Program-made: the position numbers and the translations under genes
Shown here: piece after piece, positions 1 through 12,724 of the stretch
Layout of the letters: every line of letters begins with the position of its first letter
Position numbering within the stretch: position 1 is the stretch's first letter
Assembly (NCBI GenBank): GCA_963978895.1
Contig: OZ022243.1
Location: 16,021,789-16,085,788 of the forward strand
Length of the DNA: 64,000 nt
Direction: 5' to 3'
Source of the DNA: Erpobdella octoculata
Lineage: Eukaryota > Annelida > Clitellata > Hirudinida > Erpobdellidae
Notes under the pieces: model-generated
Databases searched by the model: none
What the model was told of the DNA's origin: nothing
Seen by the model: only the letters and a program-made list of their open reading frames with translations

Positions 1-400
<400 letters not shown>

Positions 401-488
401 GGAAACATAGCGTTGATATGTTTTTACGAGCCACATATATCAGAAACTTGGATGGCGTACAATCCACCACGAAATAACGCAAATATAC

Positions 489-605
489 ATGTCTCAACTT
501 CAGACTCGAACCCACGACTGTCGGATCGGCAACACCGTCTCGCATCATGCCAACTACCTTACCATCTGCGCCACTTCCACCGCCAAAAAACAGTGGTTGT
601 TAAGC
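489..605 (-). mobile_element. tRNA-derived SINE head, reverse copy
   Basis: Read on the minus strand it has the A-box-like TGGCGCAGATGG and a B-box-like GGTTCGAGTC about 50 bp downstream, the spacing of an internal RNA polymerase III promoter. It is the same family as the copies at 922, 31681 and 40195. Confidence 0.75.
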
Positions 606-607
606 GG

Positions 608-690
608 TAAGGTAGTTGGCATGATGCGAGGCGGTGTTGCCGATCCGACAGTCGTGGGTTCGAGTCTGAAGTTGAGACATGTATATTTGC
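608..690 (+). mobile_element. tRNA-derived SINE head, truncated
   Basis: This copy begins just inside the A box, keeps the B box, and continues into the family body to about 774. It forms the right arm of the palindrome. Confidence 0.7.
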
Positions 691-827
691 GTTATTTCGT
701 GGTGGATTGTACGCCATCCAAGTTTCTGATATATGTGGCTCGTAAAAACATATCAACGCTATGTTTCCTTATAATATATATCATAAAACATATATCTTCG
801 ATAGCTAATAAAATTAGCTAGTGACGG

Positions 828-1033
828 ATTGTACGCCGTACAACTTATAATACTATCGAGCATTGATTCGTACCCATTCATAGTCGAGTGTTGTGTTCAA
901 CATACCCCAACAAAAGCGCTTAACAACCACTGTTTTTTGGCGGTGGAAGTGGCGCAGATGGTAAGGTAGTTGGCATGATGCGAGGCGGTGTTGCCGATCC
1001 GACAGTCGTGGGTTCGAGTCTGAAGTTGAGACA
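828..1033 (+). mobile_element. tRNA-derived SINE with upstream body
   Basis: The A-box-like TGGCGCAGATGG is at 950-961 and the B-box-like GGTTCGAGTC at 1011-1020. The upstream segment 828-940 also occurs at 31790-31900 and 40110-40222. The copy ends in GAGACAT, directly against the TA run of the following Helitron. Confidence 0.75.
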
Positions 1034-1057
1034 TATATATATATATATATATAAATG

Positions 1058-1146
1058 AATGTTTGTATGTATGTATGTATGTATGTATGTATGTATGTAT
1101 GTATGTATGTATGTATGTATGTATGTATGTATTTATGTATGTATGT
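1058..1146 (+). repeat. (TATG)n microsatellite
   Basis: Tetranucleotide array directly downstream of the Helitron 5' motif TGTTTGTATG; other copies show only one or two units here. Confidence 0.95.
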
Positions 1147-1387
1147 ATATAGGTATGTTATTCATGCATTGCTACACCATTCATCCGATCGTAATGAAAT
1201 TTTCACACAACCTTGAGAGTCAAGGGGAATCAAATATAGAGAAAAAAAATTTGAAATCCGTCACAAAATGAGCGGAGCGGAGCGGGTGAGCGAGCGGGAA
1301 CTATATATATATGTATGTGCGTATGTATGTGTGTATGTATGTATGTGTATGTGCATGTATGTGTGTCTGTGTGTGTTTATGTATGTA

Positions 1388-1700
1388 CTAGCGGAGATAC
1401 CCGGCGTTGCCCGGGTTTTTTAGAGGTTTTTCTAATGTTTGTCTCTTTCTCTCCCGTTTCCTTTCTCACCTGCTTTCCCACCCCTGTTCGCTTTCCCGTT
1501 TTCGGTCGTTTTCCCGCTGCCGGTCGCTTTCCTGCTCCCGGTCGTTTTCTCGTTCCCGGTCGCTGTCCCGTTCCCGCTCACGTTTGCTCTCCCATTCTCG
1601 CTCACGCTTGCTTTTCCGTTCCCGCTCGCTGTCCGTTCCGGGTCGCTTTCCCGTTTCTATAATAGACAAACTAACCCACAAACATTCATATATATATATA
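1388..1700 (-). mobile_element. nested Helitron 3' segment, inverse orientation
   Basis: On the minus strand the segment runs from ATGAATGTTTGTGGGTTAG (near 1690) through 18-bp minisatellite sequence to the hairpin CCCGGGCAACGCCGGG. Ten bases later it ends in CTAG (1391-1388) and T. It is the clearest Helitron 3' terminus in the family. It is also present in the 8-kb copy, so it was already part of the composite when that unit moved. Confidence 0.75.
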
Positions 1701-1779
1701 GTCTTAGCAAATCTATTTTACGTTTTATAGGCTAACAGAAGTTATGAAAGAATGGAAAAGAGAAAATGAGCGTGAACGG

Positions 1780-2020
1780 GAACGGGAACGGGAGAGCAAC
1801 CGTGACCGGGAATGGGAGAGCAAGCATGACCGGGAACGGGAGAGCAAGCGTGAGCGGGAACGGGAAAGCGACCGGGAACGGGAAAGCGACCGGGAACGGG
1901 AAAGCGACCGGGAACGGGAAAGCGACCGGGAACGGGAAAGCGACCGGGAACGGGAAAGCGACCGGGAACGGGAAAGCGACCGGGAACGCGGAAAGCGACC
2001 AGGAACGCGGAAAGCGACTG
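1780..2020 (+). repeat. 18-bp minisatellite (GCGACCGGGAACGGGAAA)
   Basis: Tandem 18-bp units inside Helitron family A. Because 18 is a multiple of three and the unit lacks stops, long spurious Arg/Glu/Ser/Asp-rich frames appear on both strands here and at 8240-8480, 8600-8800 and 9110-9520. Confidence 0.9.
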
Positions 2021-2229
2021 GAATCGGGAGAGCAAGCTTGGAATGAAACGCGAGCAAGAGAGAAAATCGATAACAAAACTTCTGAGCGGGAAAGCGACCG
2101 GGAGCTGGAAAACGACCGAGAGCGGAAAAGCGACCGGGAACGCGACGAAAACGGGAAAGTGGAGAAGGAAACGGGAGCGAGAGAGACAAACATTAGAAAA
2201 ACCTCTAAAAACCCCGGGCAACCCCACTA

Positions 2230-3211
<982 letters not shown>

Positions 3212-3383
3212 CTAGCATTCCCGTCGCGGCTTCGCTTGCTTGAAAAAGAGAATACGCATACACAGTAGCGTACTGCACGGGGCGATTTTTTACGGCCCGA
3301 CTCGGTCCGGTCCATCGACAACTTGGCCCAGCCCGCTTTATAAGCCAAAATTTCAGGCCCGGCACGGCCCATCTAAAATATGA
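3212..3383 (-). mobile_element. Helitron family B 3' end fragment
   Basis: CTAGC..TCCCGTCGCGGCTTCGCTTGC starts at 3212 on the plus strand. On the minus strand it is a GC hairpin region ending CTAG plus T. It matches the 3' portion of the longer copy at 16472-17815, including the ACTTGGCCCA and GGCCCGGCACGGCCC stretches. Confidence 0.6.
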
Positions 3384-3647
3384 TATAATTATAATATTTC
3401 ATTGATCTAAAATGACGATCAGTGAAATTAATTGTTTAATTTTTTACGGAATTCCGAAAAAACCCGACATTTACGAAAAATAATTCCGAACGTTCGGTTT
3501 TTTTCGGGGTCGGAAATAATTTTATTCCGAACTTCCGACAACCGATAAAAACCGATTAAAACCGTCTTTTCGGTTACGTTCGTAAGGGAACGGAAGAAAC
3601 TTCCATGCTTAGTAATTTTACGATACATATTTTTGTTGTGTTTTTAT
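3384..3647. other. unassigned, CCGAA-rich
   Basis: Repeated TTCCGAAC and ACCGAAAA words resemble subterminal repeats of a DNA transposon, but no termini were found. Confidence 0.3.
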
Positions 3648-4821
3648 TAGAGATGGGAATCGAACCGAACTCGAACCGAACTTTTCGAACTCGAACCCAC
3701 ATTTTAGCATTTCGAACCGAACTCGAACGAACCCAAATTTTTATGCACCGAACTCGAACCGAACTCGAACCCAATGACGGTCGAACTCGAACCGAACTCG
3801 AACCCATTAATGGTCGAACTCGAACCGAACTCGAGCCCATTAATGGTCGAACTCGAACCGAACTCGAACCCAGTTAAAACATCATCTGAACAAAATTAAA
3901 AAAAGCCAACCTAGAAAATTAAATGACAATATTGGGCCAAGCTTTTTAATATCACTTATTTGATTATTTTTCTTTGCTTTTTTATCTATGAAAAAGAAAA
4001 AACGGACCAGCGTTATTTGTTTTGTTATTGTTTTCATTGTTATAAGCGGCGGCATTTCTATCCAATAATTTATAATGGATTGTATAATTGTTTCTTCTCC
4101 GTCGAAAAAACTTGATATAGCGAAAGTTAGAAGTGATTGTAAAAACTTTGATAAGCTGGTGTCTCAAAATCAGGCGCGATTAGTAGATGCGACATGGACA
4201 AAGAGTCCTATTTGGAATAGTTTCAAGTGTGTTTGCCTTTTGAAGACGGTAAAGATGAAATGATTAAATTTAAATTATGTCTATTAAACTATTATAACAT
4301 TCAAAGTCATTACAGTTTGGGACTATAATTATAGTGTTATTTAAAATATTTTTATAAGTATGGTGCCATTTAAAATACTTTTATTTTTTACATTTACTTT
4401 ATTTGCATTCAAAAAATTTTGAAAGAGCAACTAATATTTTTAAAATACAATTACAATTTCTGATTTGTTCTTATTTTAAATAATGTTAAAATAAATGTAC
4501 CTATTATTTGTGTATTAAAAAATTGAACTAAACTCAATCAATAGTCATCACATTTCGAGCTAAACTCGAACAAACTTTAACTGGTCGATTACATTCGAAC
4601 TCAAATAAAAGTCGAACCGAACTCGAACCCCACAGCAACCGAACCCGAACCGAACTCGAAGCCCACAGCAAACGAACCCGAACCGAACTCGAACCCAAAA
4701 GGGACCGAACCCGAACCGAACTCGAACCCAAAGGGGACCGAACCCGAACCGAACCCGAACCCAAAAATGATCAACCGAACCGAACTCGAACTTCTAATTT
4801 TGGGTTCGATTCCCATCTCTA
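3648..4821 (+). mobile_element. hAT-type element, internally deleted
   Basis: The terminal inverted repeats begin TAGAGATGGGAATCGAACC at 3648 and end with its complement at 4821. They are flanked by a perfect 8-bp duplication GTTTTTAT (3640-3647 and 4822-4829). Subterminal (GAACTCGAACCC)n arrays occur at both ends. An exon-like frame at 4075-4263 is conserved with 55831-56010, so this is a deletion derivative of a coding hAT rather than a pure MITE. Confidence 0.88.
4075..4263 (+). pseudogene. hAT transposase first-exon remnant
   Basis: A 62-residue frame starting MDCIIVSSPSKKLDIAK and continuing to NSFKCV. It is nearly identical in residues to the frame at 55831-56010, although the flanking sequence differs. 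Two copies holding the same frame suggest past coding constraint. The location inside hAT termini makes an N-terminal transposase exon the likeliest identity. No catalytic domain or DNA-binding motif can be seen. Confidence 0.45.
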
Positions 4822-4829
4822 GTTTTTAT

Positions 4830-6086
4830 CCAGTAATACAGTACGTGTTTTCTTTCTCGCGTCAGTAACATATTAATCAGCCTACAATTAAAATACTAGG
4901 ACCAATACGATTGGGGCATGTTGAACCATTTTGTTAGGGGCACGTTGAACCAACAATATTTTATCATGGTGATGATTTGACTTGTTATAATTGTTAGATA
5001 TTTTATTAGATAATTTTAATAGAAATTTTGTCAGTTATTAGCTGTTTTGTCTGGGTTTTTGTCAGGGTCATTGCTTGTTCTCACAATAACCATTCTAAAA
5101 CACAGAAGTTGTTACAATAATTACGTAAGCTGCATTAAGCAGCTTTAATGATTTAATTTCGTAACACAAGAACTTATTATTAGTAATATTAAAACCGCTT
5201 CTTAATTATAATAATTACGCAACTCTTGTAATAAATTAGATGAACTTAAAAACCTCAAATACAAGTAAAGTAAAAAAGAAGTTTGAAGAAAAATCAATTT
5301 GACTTAGATAACATTTGTACATTTGAAAATGTTTCACTAGAACAATAACTGCTTAGCAACAGCAGTTATAAAATATTGGTTCAACGTCGTGCCCCGTTAA
5401 CGGGGTAAGTTGAACCACATGACGAGCTTGCTAATATTTTCTTCTAAGGTCAAGGAAAAATCTTAAAATAAAAAATAATTTTTGGTATACGTAATAAACA
5501 TATTTGTTTATAATAATAACCTATTTCAAGATGTTTTACTGCAATAATAAATGTGTACTGAGTAAAGTTATAAAAATTGGTTCAACATGCCCCGGTCTCC
5601 CCTACTTGTTGACTGAAAAAAAAATCATAAAAGTGCTAAATTTTAAGTTATAAAGTAATTATAACAAATTATGCATAGGTTTCTTAATCATTTTAAAATC
5701 ACAACTTCTATATTAGTTTAACATGCAAAAACTTATTATTTATTAGCATAGAAATAAGACTTCATTGAAATCTTATTGGCTGAGTAATATGTTATTGCGC
5801 AAAATGACATTGTGCTTCGTAATGAGGCTGAAGTAGTAAAAATCATTACTAACTACAGTACAATAAGTGCTTCATACAGATATTGTACATCTGTACAATA
5901 TATTTTTTAATGAATGGTATAAAAATTGGCTTGTCTATTAAAATTTCCTGAAAATAACTACAATTATGAACAGAGAAATTTAATGGTATATAAAAATATA
6001 TTTTTTTAAACATGTTTGAAATAAGGACCAGTTATGAAGCATCTAATGTAAAACAGAAAAAAATCTTAGGTTAGTTTATGTATTTA
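4830..6086. other. AT-rich stretch with a probable MITE
   Basis: No reading frame of interest. A 16-bp perfect inverted repeat GGGGCATGTTGAACCA lies at 4913-4928 and 5578-5593. Further GTTGAACC words occur between the arms. Confidence 0.4.
4913..5593. mobile_element. possible MITE with GTTGAACC termini
   Basis: Bounded by perfect 16-bp inverted repeats (GGGGCATGTTGAACCA and complement), with a second GGGCACGTTGAACC copy just inside the left end and GGTTCAACGTCGTGCCCC at 5380. Target duplications were not resolved and the superfamily is unknown. Confidence 0.45.
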
Positions 6087-6380
<294 letters not shown>

Positions 6381-6519
6381 GTACAAAACTATTTCCTTTA
6401 AAACATCGTCATATATTGAAAATTGGCTGAAAAAATACAATTTCAAATTTCAAATCTTTCTATCGAATTAATTATGCCACCTAAACGAAAAGCTATTGAT
6501 TCCACAGTTTATTCGCAAT

Positions 6520-6640
6520 ATGTATATATATATATATATATGAATGTTTGTGGGTTAGTTTGTCTATTATAGAAACCAGGCGCGGCGCTGGGCGGGGGAG
6601 TCCAGGGGTCCGGACCCCCCAGCTCCGACAGGTGTCACCC
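6520..6640 (+). mobile_element. Helitron family A fragment with GC-rich junction
   Basis: A TA run plus ATGAATGTTTGTGGGTTAG and a TCTATTATAGAAAC segment match the 8560 copy. They are joined to a GGGGTCCGGACCCCCC-type segment; a similar junction sequence occurs at 9070-9105. Confidence 0.5.
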
Positions 6641-6965
6641 GTGGGATTTTTGCAAATCCAAAGACTTTTTTTACTGGGGGGGGGGGGGGTACTTGAATCT
6701 CATTGGGTTAATCACTGTATTTTTAACTGGTTTGAGACTGAGTTTGACTATCTTTAGTTTGCAGTCTTTCTTTTCTTTCATTACTAAATTATTAAAGATA
6801 CCAAAAAAAAATACTGCAGACTCAAAATAGTCCAAAAAAATTTTCGTCTGCGGCGGGCTTTCTTTTTTCTTTCTTCCTTTTTCAAACTATGTTTTTGCTG
6901 CATGGAGTTTATACTATATTATAGTGGTTATTCTTAAACATTCTGTAAACTTTTATGATCATTCA

Positions 6966-7173
6966 ATGTTTTTTGATGATAGTTCACTGTTTTTACCAAT
7001 GCTTTTATTAACTCGTCGGCTCTGTTTCTCTGTCAGTTTCAAATCTTGCAATCAATTTTTGAGTCACTTCCTGATGATAGATTTTATTCAAATTTTGCAT
7101 ACATGCTCAAGATAGAAGACAATGCAATATTCAATTATTAGTTTTACAATAACTCAATTAATTTAGTTAATTT
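6966..7173 (+). repeat. direct repeat, copy 1
   Basis: Shares TTTTTGATGATA, the AACTCGTCG segment and a long stretch around CACTTCCTGATGATAGA with 7347-7578. The second copy has extra CTGT units. Confidence 0.8.
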
Positions 7174-7346
7174 TCTTGAGGATTTTATCGAGGGGTTTCT
7201 TGAGGGTTTTCTTGAGGGTTTTCTTGACCACAAAACGCTAACCGACTGGCAGACTATTTTACCAAGTTAACACGAACCACACTCACTGACCGCGATTCTC
7301 AAGCGTGTACGAAATTTTCATGAAAATAGTTGAGATATTTAAATTC

Positions 7347-7578
7347 GATGCTTTTTGATGATATTTTTATTATTATTACCAATGCTTTTATTAACTCGTC
7401 GTCTCTGTTTCTCTGTCTGTCTGTTTGTTTCTCTGTCTGTTTCAAATCTTGCAATCAATTTTTGAGTCACTTCCTGATGATAGATTTTTTTCAAATTTTG
7501 CATACATGCTTAAGATAGAAGACAATGCAATATTCAATTATTAGTTTTACAATAAGTCAATTAATTTAGATAATTTTA
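7347..7578 (+). repeat. direct repeat, copy 2
   Basis: See copy 1 at 6966. The length difference comes mostly from an expanded CTGTCTGT/TTTGTTTC segment at 7405-7440. Confidence 0.8.
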
Positions 7579-8021
7579 ATTAATTTCGATATTTTGATAT
7601 AATTAAGATATTTCGACTTTAACATAAAATAAAAGAGTAATATAAGAAAAAATTGATTGCAAAATTTGTGTTTTAATTACATATAAGAGCATTGGTTTTA
7701 AAAATTCGTTTTTAATATTCTTGTTTACTGTTAAGTACTTTATGATATTATTGAATAATAATTTTATTAGCTTCGTTCGTTTTCTGAACTCTTACTTCGT
7801 GTTAGTTGAATAAATTTTAATTTTTGAAAAAACTAGTAATAACAACAAATATTTTCCATTGTTATTTGAACTTTGCTTTGCCATAACAAACCTAGATAAA
7901 CTAGAGAAAAACAGGACTAAATTGTGATCTGCTAGTGTAAATACTTCAGTATTTATTTCTTACATAGTTCTATTTCAGTTTTTAAAAAAATGAGCAAAGG
8001 ACTATAAACTATATATATATA

Positions 8022-9060
8022 CTAGCGGGGTTACCCGGCGTTGCCCGGGGTTTTTAGAGGTTTTTCTAATGTTTGTCTCTCTCGCTCCCGTTTCCTTCTC
8101 CACTTTCCCGTTTTCGTCGCGTTCCCGGTCGCTTTTCCGCTCTCGGTCGTTTTCCAGCTCCCGATCGCTTTCCCGCTCAGAAGTTTTGTTATCGATTTTC
8201 TCTCTTGCTCGCATTTCCTTCCAAGTTTGCTCTCCCGATTCCAGTCGCTTTCCGCGTTCCCGGTCGCTTTCCGCGTTCCCGGTCGCTTTCCGCGTTCCCG
8301 GTCGCTTTTCCGTTCCCGGTCGCTTTTCCGTTCCCGGTCGCTTTCCCGTTCCCGGTCGCTTTCCCGTTCCCGCTCACGCTTGCTCTCCCGTTCCCGGTCA
8401 TGCTTGCTCTCCCATTCCCGGTCATGCTTGCTCTCCCATTCCCGGTCACGGTTGCTCTCCCGTTCCCGTTCCCGTTCACGCTCATTTTCTCTTTTCCATT
8501 CTTTCATAACTTCTGTTAGCCTATAAAACGTAAAATAGATTTGCTAAGACTATATATATATATATGAATGTTTGTGGGTTAGTTTGTCTATTATAGAAAC
8601 GGGAAAGCGACCCGGCATGGACAGCGAGCGGGAACGGAAAAGCAAGCGTGAGCGGGAATGGGAAAGCAAACGTAAGCGGGAATGGGACATCGACCGGGAG
8701 CGGGAAAACGACCGGGAGCGGGAAAACGACCGGGAGCGGGAAAGCGACCGGCAGCGGGAAAGCGACCGAAAACGGGAAAGCGAACAGGAGTGGGAAAGCA
8801 GGTGGGAAAAGAAACGGGAGAGAAAGAGACAAACATTAGAAAAACCTCTAAAAAACCAGGGCAACGCCGGGTATCTCCGCTAGTACATACATAAACACAC
8901 ACACACAGACACACATACATGCACATACACATACATACATACACACATACATACGCACATACATATATATATAGTTCCCGTTCGCTCACCCGCTCCGCTC
9001 CGCTCATTTTGTGACGGATTTCAAATTTTTTTTTCTATATTTGATTCCCCTTGACTCTTG
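8022..9060 (-). mobile_element. non-autonomous Helitron, family A (second composite copy)
   Basis: Reverse complement of about 1200-2230. The outer 3' end is CTAG at 8022-8025 (minus strand, hairpin CCCGGGCAACGCCGGG), and the embedded opposite 3' end is CTAG at 8880-8883. The microsatellite arm (8884-8970) and part of the 140-bp 5' module (8971-9060) follow. The copy is cut at about 9060, where it joins GC-rich sequence. No protein is encoded. Confidence 0.75.
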
Positions 9061-9593
9061 GACATTTTGGACCCCCCAGAACAAAATTCCTGGCGCCGCC
9101 CCTGATAGAAACGGGAAAGCGACCCGGAACGGACAGCGAGCGGGAACGGAAAAGCAAGCGTGAGCGGGAATGGGAGAGCAAACGTGAGCGGGAACGGGAC
9201 AGCGACCGGGAACGGGAAAACGACCGGGAGCGGGAAAGCGACCGAGAGCGGGAAAGTGACCAGGAGCGGGAAAGTGACCGGGAGCGGGAAAGCGGCCGGG
9301 AGCGGGAAAGCGACCGGGAGCGGGAAAGCGACCGGGAGCGGGAAAGCGACCGGGAGCGGGAAAGCGACCGAGAGCGGGAAAGCGACCGGGAGTGGGAAAG
9401 CGACCGGGAGCGGGAAAACGACCGGGAGCGGGAAAGCGACCGGCAGCGGGAAAGCGACCGGCAGCGGGAAAACGACCGAAAACGGGAAAGCGAACAGGAG
9501 TGGGAAAGCAGGTGGGAAAGGAAACGGGAGAGAAAGAGACAAACATTACAAAAACCTCTAAAAAACCCGTTCAACGCCGGGTATCTCCGCTAG
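9061..9593 (+). mobile_element. Helitron family A fragment with minisatellite
   Basis: A GC-rich junction (ACCCCCCAGAAC) precedes GATAGAAACGGGAAAG, about 20 units of the 18-bp minisatellite, and a 3' end with CTAG at 9590-9593. The hairpin is damaged: CCCGTTCAACGCCGGG instead of CCCGGGCAACGCCGGG. Confidence 0.7.
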
Positions 9594-9829
9594 TTACTAC
9601 AATAAATTTCAAACTTGTCTCAATTAAATACTTCGATAATTATATTTATTAATAGCCTTTCTCTTATTAATAACTGGGCGTAGTTCATTTCATCCATTGG
9701 CACTAGCACACACAAAGGATTATCAACCTTAACTTTTTCATTACATCACCTACTACTGACCTGACTGTTGGATGCAAACACAGATGGCTGCAGGGCATCG
9801 AGAACCAATTTTGCAAGAGCCCTGAACTT
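9594..9829. other. unassigned
   Basis: Probably the 3' untranslated or terminal part of the Merlin-like element, but no terminal repeat was found. Confidence 0.3.
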
Positions 9830-9972
9830 TTATATTCCTGATGCCACGGCCTTTTTGTTTGTATGAACCACTGCGGTGGCAGAAGTAAGTCCGGCTAATG
9901 ACACCACCAAACACCCAGTGACAGCTGTGAGCCTTCGATACGCCCTCCACCGATCGCTCCATACCGTTGTAT
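9830..9972 (-). pseudogene. Merlin/ISXO2-like transposase, exon 4
   Basis: The exon starts after a GACAG acceptor (9973-9977) and reads TTVWSDRWRAY. This is the third conserved block of Merlin/ISXO2-type transposases, with the catalytic Asp in WSD. It ends with VVHTNKKAVASGI and a stop near 9830. Family members usually have a Glu shortly after HTN; it is not visible here, so the C-terminus is probably damaged. Exon 3 is 78 bp upstream on the same strand. Confidence 0.65.
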
Positions 9973-10050
9973 CTGTCACCAGTAACGAATTATGTTATTT
10001 TAATTCAATTATTGAAATAATTAATATAATAATAATAAGATTTTATTTAC

Positions 10051-10196
10051 CTGGCAGAACATATTGCATAATGATTGGCAGAAGTGTTGCGGCATCTCTC
10101 TTTTCAACCTCCACCAAAAAAGCTTCCTTGGTTATAGTATCGATGCCACCGAAAACCCATCTTTGCCTTGAGGGCCTTGCGCGTCCGTTCCTGGTC
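10051..10196 (-). pseudogene. Merlin/ISXO2-like transposase, exon 3
   Basis: The reading begins after a CTTAAG acceptor and gives RTRNGRARPSRQRWVFGGI, then AFLVEV and LLPIIMQYVLPG. It ends at a CAG/GTAAAT donor (10050-10049). RQRWVFGG and the final PG are hallmarks of the ISXO2-like DDE core. The frame is open throughout. It joins exon 2 (ending RRRK) and exon 4 in a consistent phase. Confidence 0.75.
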
Positions 10197-10339
10197 CTTA
10201 AGTCATGATATTTTTTTATTGACATCAGAAAACAAAACAGCATCTGCAATCGGACACTAAAAAAAATGACAACGAGGTTATCGGTCCATAAAACAAAAAA
10301 GATGTCAAAAGGCAAAAACCTAAACGCTAAGAAGGCTGC

Positions 10340-11712
10340 CTACCAAGTTTATTGTACACAAATAATAATTAGAAATATATTGAACCTGTACAAGTGCTAT
10401 CGAAACATTGGCGACTCAATAATAAACTTTTTAAGTAATCGTTTGAAACAGGATAAGTTTGGTTGTTGAGATATAGTCATCGGAATTTTTGCATACACAT
10501 TAGGACCCGCACATACAATTGAGCGAAGCTTTATGTTGGATTTAGCAAAGGGGGGTCTATACCTTGGATATGAACGAGGCACACAAGAATGTAATGAGGA
10601 TGATTGAGGTAGCAATTTTCTAAATAAATCAGGAAGCATATTATGATCAAGTTTATACATAAAGATTCCCACATGAAAATGATTTATTTGGTGAATTTTA
10701 AGTATGTTCAATTGTCTAAAGAATGGACCAGTGTGAAAACTACATGGTAAATAGAAGATGATACGTAAATATCTTTTCTGAAGTTTAAGCAGAGGCTGCA
10801 AATAAGTTGAGTAATTAGAAGCCCAGATTAAATTGCAATAATTTAAATAAGGAAATATAAATTAGTAATACAAAGTAACTGCTACTGGTAGAGTAATGTA
10901 AGGGCGAATAAGTGAAATGATTCCAATATTTTTTGACAACTTATTAGTTACATACTGAATATGAGGTTTAAAAGTAACATGTTCATCAATAACAATCCCA
11001 CGAAATTTACATGCATCAACACGAGACAGAACAGAGTCACCAATACATATAAACAGCTCATTAAGGCTAATATTTCTCCTTGCTTTATGAAACAACATGT
11101 AAACAGTTTTTTTTTACATTGAGTGAAAGAACGTTTGCTTTACACCAGTTAGCAATTCCCATCAATTCTTTGTTCATAACAGAGAAAAGTTCTGTAATGT
11201 CATCTCCAGATATATTCATATGAATACATTCGTATCGTCGGCGAAGAGCAAAAATTCAAGGCACTCAGAGGAATTGCGCATGTCGTTGATGTATATCAAA
11301 AATAGGAGTGGACCAAGCACCGAGCCCTGTGGAACTCCCAGGGTAATTGGCATTGTAGAGGAGGTAGAATTTTCAAAAGAGACCATCTGGGTACTAATGC
11401 TCAAATAACTCCGATACCATGCTAAACACCTGCCACGAATACCATAATGCTGCAGCTTTTCCAGTAAGATTGCATGGTCCACTGTGTCGAAGGACTTGGC
11501 CAAGTCCAGAAAGACCCCAATTGTAGGCTGGCCCCGATCTAGAGCAATAGAAATTTTTGAGTGAATAACAGAGACAGGCGAATGTTTCTCCCTGAATCCG
11601 AATTGGTCATCTCTGATAACTGAGAACTTGTTGAAAAAAGAAACTGATCTGTTGAAGACTGCTTTCTCGAAAATTTTTGAAAAGTATGGAAGAATCGATA
11701 TTGGTCTATAGA
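10340..11712 (-). mobile_element. non-LTR retrotransposon fragment (RT and C-terminus)
   Basis: A broken minus-strand LINE reverse transcriptase. In order it shows an RPISILP-type block near 11700, FLDLAKSFDTVDH near 11500, GVPQGSVLGPLLFLIYINDM and FADDT at about 11230-11340. A C-terminal piece at 10397-10801 (LQKRYLRIIFY to FKRLLKKFI) follows. Frames shift between 10801 and 11216. It is 5' truncated, having lost the endonuclease and ORF1. It sits inside the intron between Merlin exons 2 and 3 and has the same orientation. The FADD active site is intact, but the copy is dead. Confidence 0.85.
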
Positions 11713-11774
11713 TGAAGATTAAGTTTCAATAATAATACAAATCGAGCTGATAACGCAAATATTACTATTACTAC

Positions 11775-11976
11775 CTTTTCGGCGCCGAAATGAGATTTTA
11801 TCGATTTGCACGATGTGTCCCGGTCCTCCTATCCGGATAGGGTTATCTCTAACCCAATACTGGCACAAGTCTCTCAGCATGTTAAACCAGTTGGGCAGAA
11901 TGTGATCCGTGCTGAGATTAAGCCACTTATTCAAAGTGACTTGGCTCACGTCATAGAAGGAACCGTACCAAATCAT
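11775..11976 (-). pseudogene. Merlin/ISXO2-like transposase, exon 2
   Basis: After a TTAATTAAAG acceptor the frame reads MIWYGSFYDVSQVTLNKW, later GGPGHIVQIDKISFRRRK, then an AG/GTAGTA donor (11774-11771). GGPG..V.ID is the first catalytic Asp block of the family. The exon is fully open. Intron 1 on its upstream side is occupied by the Gypsy element at 12025-15246. Confidence 0.75.
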
Positions 11977-12024
11977 CTTTAATTAATAATATTACTTACG
12001 TAAACTGAGCATTTCATCAATAAC

Positions 12025-12627
12025 TGTAAGATGAAGATGATTCATCTTACGTATTTTCATAGTAGTTGTTTATTTTATTTTATTATGTGTGCATATTTTG
12101 GTTGTGTTTAAACAATAGTCATTTATGTATGAATGTATCTGTGTGTATATGTGTGTATATGTGTGTATGTATGTGTATATATATGTGTATATGTATGTAT
12201 ATATGTATATTTGTGCTCCTGTGACATTGTGTGTGCGTATAATTTTTGTATCATTAATGTATATATATGTATATGTGTGCTTGAGTGTATATATACATGG
12301 ATGAATGTATGTATATGTATATATATATATGTGTATGTATACATGTATATATATATATGTATAAATATAATTGGTATTGGTCCTTTTCCTTTTTGTGGTC
12401 TTCATTGAGAAAATGAAGTGTTCTGGGCAGAGAAATTGGAATTATCAAAAGATTTGTCAGAACCGGGTTAACTTCTGCAAAGTGAGATAAGTCAGTTTAG
12501 AGTCAAGAAAAGGATTATATTCAAGGAAAAATAATAAAGTTAAAATAAATTCGAGAAATATTGTGTTATAAATAACTTCGACTTTAACGTTACGAATCGC
12601 TAGAAAGCATATTCCTCTACGTTTACA
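12025..12627 (+). repeat. 5' LTR
   Basis: 603 bp, TGTAAGATGAAGATGATTC to CGTTTACA. It contains a TG/TA-rich microsatellite region (12125-12360). It differs from the 3' LTR by one 10-bp TGTGTATATG unit and TA dinucleotide counts. Confidence 0.93.
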
Positions 12628-12645
12628 TTGGTGACCCCGACGTAT
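12628..12645 (+). promoter_or_regulatory. candidate tRNA primer-binding site
   Basis: TTGGTGACCCCGACG directly follows the LTR. It starts with the TGG expected opposite a tRNA CCA end. The tRNA was not identified. Confidence 0.6.
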
Positions 12646-12724
12646 TTACGCATTTTCATCCGTAAATATATTTTCTGAAGTTGTTTGATCACAAGTGACC
12701 GAATTTTTTTTTCTTTTGTGAAAG

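Larger units (their letters stand above)
6641..8021. other. AT-rich stretch with a direct duplication
   Basis: No gene is recognised. A homopolymer G run lies near 6677. A block of about 210-230 bp occurs twice (6966-7173 and 7347-7578). Short GGGTTTTCTTGA units repeat at 7196-7230. Confidence 0.5.

Noticed and set aside
922..1033. Functional tRNA gene
   Set aside because: A and B boxes are present but no cloverleaf or anticodon arm can be formed convincingly, and the unit is dispersed with a common body, so it is a SINE.
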